Source: Ohtaekwangia sp036786105
Lineage (GTDB): Bacteria > Bacteroidota > Bacteroidia > Cytophagales > Cyclobacteriaceae
NCBI RefSeq assembly: GCF_036786105.1
Contig: NZ_DAIQRQ010000004.1
Span: 147,392 to 211,391, forward strand
Direction: 5' to 3'
DNA length: 64,000 nt
Notes under the pieces: model-generated
The model's input: the letters and a program-made list of their open reading frames with translations, nothing else
Databases searched by the model: none
Told to the model about the DNA's origin: nothing
Position numbers and translations under genes: made by a program
In this document: positions 54,816-61,662 of the stretch, piece after piece
Position numbering within the stretch: position 1 is the first letter of the stretch
Layout of the letters: each line of letters opens with the position of its first letter

Positions 54816-55097
54816 ATGAACGTCAGGAAGATCGCACCAGAACAAATTTCCCTGATGCATTTTACACATCAGGATGTGCTTGGCGATGAAGAACAGAAGA
54901 TACTTCGCGCGCACAAGCTTGTAAAGGCGGTTATGTTAAGTAATCTGGAGCATCAGGATGTAGGCTTGATACTCAAGCTAGATACTGGTGAAGTCATTGA
55001 AACATTCTCAAACCTGGTAGATTTTGCAGATAACTATGTAGAAGTAAAAGGAGGCTCTTTTATTCCTGTCTGGGCTATTGTAGATGTGGAAGCCTGA
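54816..55097 (+). CDS. Hypothetical protein
   Basis: The 93-residue protein starts MNVRKIAPEQISLMHFTHQD and has two beta-rich segments, DVGLILKLDTGEVIETFSNL and YVEVKGGSFIPVWAIVDVE. There is no signal peptide, membrane segment or recognised family. It follows the DUF4286 gene by 77 bp and is followed by a strong terminator, so both may be on one transcript. Confidence 0.6.
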   Translation: MNVRKIAPEQISLMHFTHQDVLGDEEQKILRAHKLVKAVMLSNLEHQDVGLILKLDTGEVIETFSNLVDFADNYVEVKGGSFIPVWAIVDVEA

Positions 55098-55159
55098 AGG
55101 AGCCGATGGCAAAAAATATATTTACTCGCGAGGTAAATGACGTTGCCTGATAAAATGGC

Positions 55160-55198
55160 AATCTCCTGTTAAGATCCTCAACAGGAGATTGTTTCTTT
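55160..55198 (+). terminator. Intrinsic terminator after the hypothetical gene
   Basis: AATCTCCTGTT (55160-55170) pairs exactly with AACAGGAGATT (55180-55190) around a 9-base loop, followed by GTTTCTTTG. Confidence 0.8.
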
Positions 55199-55200
55199 GT

Positions 55201-55248
55201 TGTCGGTTATCGGTTAATCGTAATCTGTTACACGTTATTCGTTACCGT
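55201..55248 (+). repeat. GTTAC-type dispersed repeat
   Basis: The stretch reads TGTCGGTTATCGGTTAATCG then TAATCTGTTACACGTTATTC and GTTACCG. It is built from variants of GTTA(A/C) steps like those at 6274-6323, 53027-53103 and 59781-59816. Confidence 0.45.
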
Positions 55249-55256
55249 GAAGTGAA

Positions 55257-55308
55257 AAATCCAATACACCAAGAGCACAAAGAAGACACGGAGTTACCAA
55301 GAGTAATA
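55257..55308 (+). repeat. CACAAAG-type dispersed repeat, copy 2
   Basis: The unit begins AAATCCAATACACCAAGAGC and continues ACAAAGAAGACACGGAGTTA then CCAAGAGTAAT. It is the same pattern as the copies at 32281, 55821 and 63415. Confidence 0.7.
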
Positions 55309-55352
55309 CTTGGTTTGCGTTACTCTGCATAGCTACCAGGATGTGGGAATAA

Positions 55353-55736
55353 TTAACCTTTCGGGTATTTTTCTTTATGCTGATCGTATTCCCGTTGCGG
55401 ATCCTCGCCGCTGAAATCAAGATCAATTTTGGGTGTAGCCAGCAGGTCAACTCCTTTCAGTATATCTGGTAACTTTGCAGATACGGACCAGTTCTTTCCC
55501 GACAGGGAGATATAAACGCCACGGTCGTTATCGTAATATACCGGGTAATCTCGAAAATATGTATAGCGTGTTTTGGCGCGGTAACCGTGTGCTGGTGCCC
55601 AGGGTGGCGGACCACCGCCCCGCTTCTCTGATTTCTGTTTGTTCTTATTCTTGCTCTTTCCCTGAGCCAGGGTATCCGTGGCTGTAATGACCGTAATGGC
55701 CAGCAGGATAATAATCCATACGCGATAGTTCTTCAT
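55353..55736 (-). CDS. Small exported basic protein of unknown function
   Basis: From ATG 55736 the 127-residue protein has a signal peptide (IIILLAITVITATDTLAQ). A basic linker follows (GKSKNKNKQKSEKRGGGPPP), then a short folded part with GYRAKTRYTYFRDYPVYYDN and RGVYISLSGKNWSVSAKLPD. The PPPWAPAHGYRAKTRYTYF stretch and the later DRGVYISLSGKNW resemble small Bacteroidota exported proteins with unnamed domains. It is flanked by two CACAAAG-type repeats. Confidence 0.65.
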   Translation of the reverse strand: MKNYRVWIIILLAITVITATDTLAQGKSKNKNKQKSEKRGGGPPPWAPAHGYRAKTRYTYFRDYPVYYDNDRGVYISLSGKNWSVSAKLPDILKGVDLLATPKIDLDFSGEDPQREYDQHKEKYPKG

Positions 55737-55820
55737 AAATGATTTCTTTGCTTCAAAGATGTAGCACCCGCTGCAATAAAGCTTTTCCAAAACAGCGAAA
55801 AACTTACAAGACCAGTGATG

Positions 55821-55873
55821 AAATCCAGTTACATAAAGAATACAAAGAAGGCGCAGCGTTACGCAAAGAGTAA
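55821..55873 (+). repeat. CACAAAG-type dispersed repeat, copy 3
   Basis: The unit begins AAATCCAGTTACATAAAGAA and continues TACAAAGAAGGCGCAGCGTT then ACGCAAAGAGTAA. It lies 513 bp from copy 2, on the other side of the small exported protein gene, in the same orientation. Confidence 0.7.
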
Positions 55874-55917
55874 TTGAATTTTCATCTGTGATTTCTATGA
55901 TTCCTTGAAAATAAAAA

Positions 55918-56397
55918 TCAACTGCCAAAGAACCTCTCGATCTGCTCACGCTCCAGTGAGCAGTTAAGCCATTCTTCACCGAATCGTGTTCCGTATTTTT
56001 TATAGAAGTTTATAGCAGGATCATTCCAGTCGAGCACCTGCCACATCATGCCGGCACAGTGCTGCTCTAACGAGTGTTTCATGGTACGCTCAAACAATTT
56101 CTTGCCCGTGCCTCTGCCACGTTCACTTTCCGTTACAATGATATCTTCAAGATATAGTCTTTTACCTTTCCAGGTAGAGTAGCGCCAGTAGTATAAAGAT
56201 ATACCCACAATACCGTTTGTACTCTCGGCCACAAAGAAACCGTAGATGGGATTGGCGCCAAATCCATCCACCTCCATCATCTCTAATGTATTGGTCACTT
56301 CATTGGGGGCCCGTTCATATTTTGCCAGCTCTTTAATAAGCTCAAGCACGCGTGGCAGATCATCTTTCTTACCAATTCGGATAAGTACTTCACTCAT
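55918..56397 (-). CDS. GNAT family N-acetyltransferase
   Basis: From ATG 56397 the 159-residue protein shows the GNAT fold. It starts VLIRIGKKDDLPRVLELIKE, with YLEDIIVTESERGRGTGKKL as the acetyl-CoA-binding loop (Q/RxxGxG/A) and AINFYKKYGTRFGEEWLNCS near the end. The overall layout resembles diamine (spermidine/spermine-type) acetyltransferases, but the substrate cannot be fixed. It lies downstream of the prolyl endopeptidase gene, separated from it by a terminator hairpin. Confidence 0.87.
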   Translation of the reverse strand: MSEVLIRIGKKDDLPRVLELIKELAKYERAPNEVTNTLEMMEVDGFGANPIYGFFVAESTNGIVGISLYYWRYSTWKGKRLYLEDIIVTESERGRGTGKKLFERTMKHSLEQHCAGMMWQVLDWNDPAINFYKKYGTRFGEEWLNCSLEREQIERFFGS

Positions 56398-56403
56398 AGT
56401 ATC

Positions 56404-56436
56404 AAAAATAAAAGAGGCGGCCGTATATGCCGCCTC
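56404..56436 (-). terminator. Intrinsic terminator of the prolyl endopeptidase gene
   Basis: GAGGCGGC (56414-56421) pairs with GCCGCCTC (56429-56436) around a 7-base loop. On the minus strand TTTTATTTTTG follows. It stands between the peptidase stop at 56464 and the acetyltransferase start at 56397. Confidence 0.82.
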
Positions 56437-56463
56437 CTCATCCAAATAATTTATAGTCTTGCA

Positions 56464-56967
56464 CTACATTTCTTTCCTGGCCACCGGAGGAATAATGCCC
56501 ATGTTATACCACGCAAATACATATTGATCCGCTGTAGACTCAATCGCTTTCGATAAGTTCGATGCTCCGTGCCCTGACTTCGTATCGATACGGATCAGCA
56601 CAGGGTTTGTTCCCGCCTGATTTTCCTGCAGGGCTGCGGCAAACTTGAAGGAGTGTGCAGGCACCACACGATCGTCATGATCAGCCGTGGTTACCATCGT
56701 GGCAGGATAATGTGTGCCCGGCTTCAGCGCATGTACCGGTGAATATTTTCGCAGGTACTCAAACATTTCTTTCGAGTCGTTGGCAGTGCCATAATCGTAA
56801 GCCCAACCGGCACCAGCTGTAAAGGTATGATAGCGCAGCATGTCCATAACACCTACGGCAGGTAAGGCTACTTTGGCCAGATCGGGGCGCTGCGTCATGG
56901 TAGCACCTACTAACAATCCACCATTAGAACCTCCGGATATAGCAAGGTAATCGCTGGAAGTATATTT
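56464..56967 (-). CDS. Prolyl endopeptidase, C-terminal part (broken by gap)
   Basis: These 167 residues carry the catalytic triad of a family S9A prolyl endopeptidase: Ser in LAISGGSNGGLLVGATM, Asp in TTADHDDRVVPAHSFKF and His in DTKSGHGASNLSKAIE. GWAYDYGTANDSKEMFEYLR is very close to the Flavobacterium-type enzyme. The part upstream is in the next feature; the piece between, with the first strands of the hydrolase domain, is missing in the assembly gap. Confidence 0.92.
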   Translation of the reverse strand, partial: KYTSSDYLAISGGSNGGLLVGATMTQRPDLAKVALPAVGVMDMLRYHTFTAGAGWAYDYGTANDSKEMFEYLRKYSPVHALKPGTHYPATMVTTADHDDRVVPAHSFKFAAALQENQAGTNPVLIRIDTKSGHGASNLSKAIESTADQYVFAWYNMGIIPPVARKEM

Positions 56968-57067
56968 NNNNNNNNNNNNNNNNNNNNNNNNNNNNNNNNN
57001 NNNNNNNNNNNNNNNNNNNNNNNNNNNNNNNNNNNNNNNNNNNNNNNNNNNNNNNNNNNNNNNNNNN
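56968..57067. other. Scaffold gap of 100 N inside the prolyl endopeptidase gene
   Basis: The flanks share no long overlap. Comparison with the usual length of the family (about 700 residues) shows some 110-130 residues missing, so the real gap is probably 300-400 bp rather than 100. Confidence 0.85.
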
Positions 57068-58363
57068 TTTTTCATACGGAGTAGATTTACCCGAAGCTAT
57101 ATCATACTTAAATATAGAAGTGGGATACGTGAACGATGTAAACGAATAATATACTTCCTTATCGCCAATCTTGCCACCAAAGCCACCGGCGGTTCCTATA
57201 CCCGGCAACTCTACTTCACGCTCCAGCTTACCATGATAGTCGAACTGCTTGACGAGTGTACTCGCATCTTTCAAATAGTTCACGAATAATTTTTTACCGG
57301 CTGTACTTACTCCCTGCAATGCATTTTCAGTTTCCGGTATAATATCTTTCCAATGATCCGGTGCAGGGTTTGCAAAGTCTACTTCTACAATGCGGTCGTT
57401 CGGAGCATGGAGGTTCGTTTGAATGATGAGTCGCGAGCCATCATTATCAATCACACTATGGTTGTTATCGAAGTTATTTACCAGGTTTACCAGTTTACCT
57501 TTCGGGTCTTTCAAATCCTGAACATAAAGTTCGTTACCTGTTGTGCTGGTGGCGGCTGATACGATGAGGAAGCGTTCATCTTCGGTAAGTCCTGCCCCGA
57601 TATACCGGCGCGGAGTTTCTTCGCCACCAAATACAAGTTTATCCTCACGCTGTGGCGTGCCGAGCTTGTGATAATATAATTTATGATGTTGTGTCTTCGA
57701 TGAAAGCTCACTGCCTTTCGGTTTGTCGTAACTGCTATAATAAAAACCTTCGTTACCTTTCCACGCTATGCCGGTAAATTTGAGATCGCGCAGCGAGTCT
57801 TCCACCACCGACTTATCAGCCGTTCTGATCACGATAGCCTTGCGCCAGTCTGATCCCCCTTCTGAAATAAGATAAGCGGTAAGCGATGCATCTTTTGTAA
57901 AGTATATACCCGACAATCCTGTTGTACCATCTTTCGAAAAAGTATTAGGGTCCAGAAAAACTTCGGGTGTTCCGTCCTCCCCTTTCTTACGGTATAGAAC
58001 GCTATGGTTCTGCAATCCATCATTCTTATAGAAGTAGTAGTATTCTCCTTCTTTGAACGGTGCACTGAGGCGCTCGTAATTATATACCTGCTCAAGGCGT
58101 TTCTTTACCGTTTCACGATAAGGAATTTTCGCGAGGAAGTCGAACGTAACTTCATTCTGCGCTTTTACCCATTCAGCAGTTTCCTGGGCTGTATCATTCT
58201 CAAGCCAACGGTAGGGGTCTGCTACTTTTACATCAAAGAATGTATCGACTGAGTCAACTTTCTTGGTTTCTGGATATTTCATACTTGTCTCTTCTTTCTT
58301 CGTTGAACACGCCAGCGTTATCAACGCCAGGCAAGTTACCGGTAAACGTGTTTGAATTTTCAT
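57068..58363 (-). CDS. Prolyl endopeptidase, N-terminal part (broken by gap)
   Basis: These 432 residues start at ATG 58363 with a lipoprotein signal (RLPVTCLALITLAC). The family N-terminus YPETKKVDSVDTFFDVKVAD followed by PYRWLEND and the seven-bladed propeller come next, with YYYFYKNDGLQNHSVLY and VYYSFTSFTYPTSIFKYDI. Prolyl endopeptidases cleave after proline in short peptides; the lipobox suggests attachment to a membrane facing the periplasm or surface. The reading frame enters the N run directly after STPYEK. Upstream lies a MITE-like repeat. Confidence 0.92.
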
Positions 58364-58454
58364 ACAATCCTTAATTAATGATTCAAAATACACTTTCCCG
58401 TTTATCCATACCAAACAAACTTAGGACGAACGGCAACGTGGCTGGTGGAGTCAA

Positions 58455-58738
58455 TAATTGGCTGCGAGCCTCAAGCTGCCAGCTGCTGGACGATGTTGCT
58501 GAGGGAACGTGTTCGTTAGTAGAAACGTGCCGGGGTGGATTAGCTGCCAGAGGAGTGGAAGCGATGGGATTAAGGTGCGCTTAAAAAATCAAAAACAAAA
58601 AAATTCTACTGTCCTTCTCCATTTGGAGAAGGGAAGGGATGAGGCCCAACCTCCAAGCTGCCAGCATCGAACCATTTCAAGAAGCCGTAAAATGATGATT
58701 ACCTTCCAGCACCTCGCAGCCAGCAGCTCGCAGCTATT
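58455..58738 (+). repeat. MITE-like repeat, copy 1 (plus orientation)
   Basis: The element starts TTGGCTGCGAGCCTCAAGCT then GCCAGCTGCTGGACGATGTT and ends TTACCTTCCAGCACCTCGCA then GCCAGCAGCTCGCAGCTATT. Its ends are imperfect inverted repeats of each other (about 35 bp). The interior has ATTGCTGAGGGAACGTGTT-type and TAGAAACGTGCCGGGGTGGA-type blocks shared with the copy at 59835-60107. At 58613-58632 it carries an extra CCTTCTCCATTTGGAGAAGG hairpin absent from the other copy. It ends 5 bp from the stop of the nucleoid-associated protein gene and fills most of the 379-bp gap to the prolyl endopeptidase start. Confidence 0.75.
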
Positions 58739-58742
58739 TCCA

Positions 58743-59780
58743 TCAGCTTTCATTATCAAAATATAGCTTGTAGTAGTGTTTGCCCGTAACTTCATCGAAG
58801 CCTTTTTCGATGAGCTCGCGGTTGCCATGTATATAGATGTGAAAGTTCTTGTCGAGCTTTAATACAGTCTTGAATATGCGTGCCTGTTTCTTTACTGCTT
58901 GTGCCGATATCTCGAAGTGGTCGATCACGTCAAAGTTATTGTTGGCCATAAAGTCATTGCCGAAATTTCGGAACGACTCAATTACATCTACGTTTCCAAG
59001 TACATTTACTTCGAAATCAGCTTTACTGAATTCTTCATTGGAGCGGAAAAATTCCATCGAACGATTTAACAGATCGATCTTATCGGCCTTCGATACGCTA
59101 AACTCTTCTGAAAGCTGATCTTCCACATACTGCTTCGTAAGCTGCATGAAGTTCTGCGTATGATGAAACGCATCCGACCGTGGTTTTATATTCAGAAAGT
59201 CGTGCTTCCAGAAATGCGCATCCGATTTGTTGATGTTATCTACAATCAACACTTTATACCCTTCGTCTTCTTCGCGATTCAAGATCAGGCAGCCTTTGTC
59301 GAGCTTTTTTACATTTATACCTTCATCGGCATGCAGGCTGAATTGGTGCGAGAGTTTCAAATAATTCTCTTTGTTCTCCGACTTAAATATACCAATCGCC
59401 TCTACATTGTCGTTCTGCACTTCCACGCTTTGAAAGTAGGCTATATATAGTTCGCCCGGCTTGATGTTGGGGTGTTGCGTGGCTTCATATAAATGCTTCG
59501 CCAGGTTTACTGAGTTCTCGTGAAACGAGCCCGGCTCTTTAAATATCTGTGAAGCAAACTGATATATAGGGTTCAGCTTGAAGTCTTCGTTGGAGAACGT
59601 AAACGTATAAAACGCAGGCGTACCGAAGTTGGAGAGAAAATATGTACGCAGTAACTGCTGTATACGTTCGTCATCCACCTCAATCGGCGCTTCCGAAAGT
59701 CGCAGCGAATCGCCATTGGCACGATTACCTATATAGTGAGCAGACACCTCACGTATCTGCGCAAACTCCGAATCTATCAT
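58743..59780 (-). CDS. Nucleoid-associated protein (NdpA/YejK, PF04245 type)
   Basis: The 345-residue protein matches the 37-kDa nucleoid-associated family. Conserved elements include AHYIGNRANGDSLRLSEAPI at the N-terminus, QFASQIFKEPGSFHENSVNL and HPNIKPGELYIAYF. Near the end are HIYIHGNRELIEKGFDEVTG and KHYYKLYFDNES. Bacteroidota members are distant from E. coli YejK, so DNA binding is inferred. The gene is flanked on both sides by copies of the same MITE-like repeat in opposite orientation, which is unusual. Confidence 0.85.
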   Translation of the reverse strand: MIDSEFAQIREVSAHYIGNRANGDSLRLSEAPIEVDDERIQQLLRTYFLSNFGTPAFYTFTFSNEDFKLNPIYQFASQIFKEPGSFHENSVNLAKHLYEATQHPNIKPGELYIAYFQSVEVQNDNVEAIGIFKSENKENYLKLSHQFSLHADEGINVKKLDKGCLILNREEDEGYKVLIVDNINKSDAHFWKHDFLNIKPRSDAFHHTQNFMQLTKQYVEDQLSEEFSVSKADKIDLLNRSMEFFRSNEEFSKADFEVNVLGNVDVIESFRNFGNDFMANNNFDVIDHFEISAQAVKKQARIFKTVLKLDKNFHIYIHGNRELIEKGFDEVTGKHYYKLYFDNES

Positions 59781-59816
59781 GTTTATTATAGGTTACACGT
59801 TATCCGCGTTCCGTTT
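59781..59816 (+). repeat. GTTAC-type short repeat
   Basis: GTTTATTATAGGTTACACGT followed by TATCCGCGTTCCG resembles the GTTACACGTTATTCG block at 55226-55245. It lies just upstream of the nucleoid-associated protein gene. Confidence 0.4.
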
Positions 59817-59834
59817 ACTATTGAAGAATACTAT

Positions 59835-60107
59835 AAATAGTTGCTAGCCGCTAGCTTCGAGCTGCTGGAAGGTAATTGTTATTTTACGAGCTGCTTCCAA
59901 CGGTTCGATGCCGGTGATTTGGAGCTTTGGCTTCATGCGGAATTTTTTTCTTTTATTTTTCAAGCACACTGAATCCGATCACTCCCACTCCTCTAACAGC
60001 CAGTAGCTTGAAGCTCACAACTAATCCACCCGACACATTTCTATTAAACAAACACGTCCCCTCAGCAATATCATCCAGCAGCTGGTAGCCAGAAGCTCGC
60101 AGCTATT
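59835..60107 (-). repeat. MITE-like repeat, copy 2 (minus orientation)
   Basis: Read on the minus strand it begins AATAGCTGCGAGCTTCTGGC then TACCAGCTGCTGGATGATAT. ATTGCTGAGGGGACGTGTTT and GTGTCGGGTGGATTAGTTG follow, and it ends TTACCTTCCAGCAGCTCGAA then GCTAGCGGCTAGCAACTATT. It matches the 58455-58738 copy over nearly its whole length with small indels. Its first bases overlap the serS stop codon. It occupies almost all of the 322-bp space between serS and the nucleoid-associated protein gene. Confidence 0.75.
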
Positions 60108-61377
60108 GTATCACATCAAAGCCCGTATACGGTACCAGCACTTTCGGAATACGGATCCCCTCTTTGGTCTGGTTGTTTTCCAGTATAGCGGCTACGATGC
60201 GGGGTAATGCCAGTGCGCTTCCGTTGAGTGTATGCAGCAACTGTGTTTTACCTTCCTTGTTTTTATAGCGCAGCTTGAGGCGGTTGGCCTGGAATGTTTC
60301 GAAGTTACTTACCGAGCTTACTTCGAGCCAGCGTTGCTGGGCAGCAGAGAATACTTCCATGTCGTAGGTCATGGCAGAATTAAAGCCCATGTCGCCACCG
60401 CAGAGTAATAATTTACGATACGGTAATTCCAGTTTCTCCAGCAAACCTTGTACGTGAGCACACATTTCATCCAGTACCTGGTATGAATCTTCAGGCTTGC
60501 GTACCTGCACAATCTCTACTTTATCGAACTGATGCAGGCGATTCAACCCGCGCACGTGCGCACCCCAGCTTCCTGCTTCACGGCGAAAGCAGGGTGTATA
60601 GCCTGCATTTTTGATTGGCAGTTCATCTTCCTGCAACAATACATCGCGGTATAAATTTGTGATCGGTACTTCGGCAGTAGGAATCAGGTATAAACCATCT
60701 TCATTCACAAAGTACATTTGTCCTTCCTTGTCGGGTAGTTGCCCGGTGCCGTAGCCGGAAGCTTCGTTCACCACAATGGGTGGTTGTATTTCGCGATAGC
60801 CCAGACGTGCAGCTTCATCCAAAAAGAAATTGATGAGTGCACGTTGCAGCCGCGCACCTTTGCCTTTATATACCGGAAACCCCGCACCGGCGATTTTTAT
60901 ACCCAGGTCGAAATCGATGATGTCGTATTTCTTAATTAGCTCCCAGTGCGGCAGTGCATCGCTGTCGAGCTGCGGAACTGTTCCATGCTGGTATACGTTA
61001 AGATTATCGTCTGCACCAACACCGGCCGGTACTTGCTCGTGTGGAACGTTGGGGACCTTATACAACAATTCAAGCTGTCGTTTCTCGTATGTATCAAGTT
61101 CTGCTTCCAGCGTTTTTACTTTGTCTTTATCGGCGGCAACAGCAGCGCGTAAAGCAGTAGCGTCATCTTGCTTGCCAGACTTCATCAACTCGCCAATCTT
61201 TTTGGCATCGCTGTTCGATTTAGCTTTCAGTTCATCAAGTACCTTCTGGGTATCTCTGCGTAACTGATCATTTTCGAGCACCTGTTGAATGAGTGTCTGT
61301 GCATCTTTAAAATTTCGTTTACTCAAACCCTGAATAATTTTTTCGGTTTGTTCACGAATGACGGCTACTTGTAGCAT
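60103..61377 (-). CDS. serS: Seryl-tRNA synthetase
   Basis: SerS charges tRNA-Ser and tRNA-Sec. The N-terminal coiled-coil arm (VLENDQLRRDTQKVLDELKA, about 30-105) precedes the class II core. Motif 2 reads CFRREAGSWGAHVRGLNRLH, with QFDKVEIVQV following. Motif 3 reads HTLNGSALALPRIVAAILEN. The length of 424 residues is normal. The stop codon overlaps the start of the MITE-like repeat. Divergent from rho. Confidence 0.97.
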   Translation of the reverse strand: MLQVAVIREQTEKIIQGLSKRNFKDAQTLIQQVLENDQLRRDTQKVLDELKAKSNSDAKKIGELMKSGKQDDATALRAAVAADKDKVKTLEAELDTYEKRQLELLYKVPNVPHEQVPAGVGADDNLNVYQHGTVPQLDSDALPHWELIKKYDIIDFDLGIKIAGAGFPVYKGKGARLQRALINFFLDEAARLGYREIQPPIVVNEASGYGTGQLPDKEGQMYFVNEDGLYLIPTAEVPITNLYRDVLLQEDELPIKNAGYTPCFRREAGSWGAHVRGLNRLHQFDKVEIVQVRKPEDSYQVLDEMCAHVQGLLEKLELPYRKLLLCGGDMGFNSAMTYDMEVFSAAQQRWLEVSSVSNFETFQANRLKLRYKNKEGKTQLLHTLNGSALALPRIVAAILENNQTKEGIRIPKVLVPYTGFDVIQ

Positions 61378-61458
61378 GCGTATGATTTTTTAAGGGTTCC
61401 AAAATTAGTTTTTTTGATCGGGTTGAGCTTTTGCCATTTGAATAAAAATATTTAACCA

Positions 61459-61489
61459 TTTGATAATTTTTAATTTTGGGTTATACTTG
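61459..61489 (+). promoter_or_regulatory. Bacteroidota-type promoter of rho
   Basis: TTTG (61459-61462), a 19-bp spacer and TATACTTG (61482-61489) fit the TTTG-N19-TAnnTTTG consensus with one mismatch in the -7 box. Another -7-like TAATTTTG lies at 61471-61478. The predicted 5' leader to the rho start is about 170 nt. Confidence 0.5.
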
Positions 61490-61575
61490 CAATGTCATTC
61501 GGCTTTTATCTCAAGCCCTCTGAATATAAATCCGGACTCTTTACTAAATTTTTGTTCTCTAGTTATCTGTTTTTC

Positions 61576-61638
61576 ATGGACGTTACTATTCAGCGCTTTT
61601 TGCTGATCACCACAACCAATTTCACAAATCATTTTTAA
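61576..61638 (+). CDS. Possible short leader peptide upstream of rho
   Basis: A 20-codon ORF (MDVTIQRFLLITTTNFTNHF) ends 24 nt before the rho start. It is in frame with a longer 48-codon ORF from ATG 61492, but that start lies almost at the predicted transcription start. E. coli rho also has a short leader ORF, but no sequence similarity is claimed. This is only a candidate. Confidence 0.25.
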   Translation: MDVTIQRFLLITTTNFTNHF

Positions 61639-61662
61639 CTAAATCATTCATTTTTAAATCTC

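Noticed and set aside
58378..58584. Open reading frame of 68 codons upstream of the prolyl endopeptidase
   Set aside because: It lies inside the MITE-like repeat, has no family similarity, and is not preserved in the second copy.
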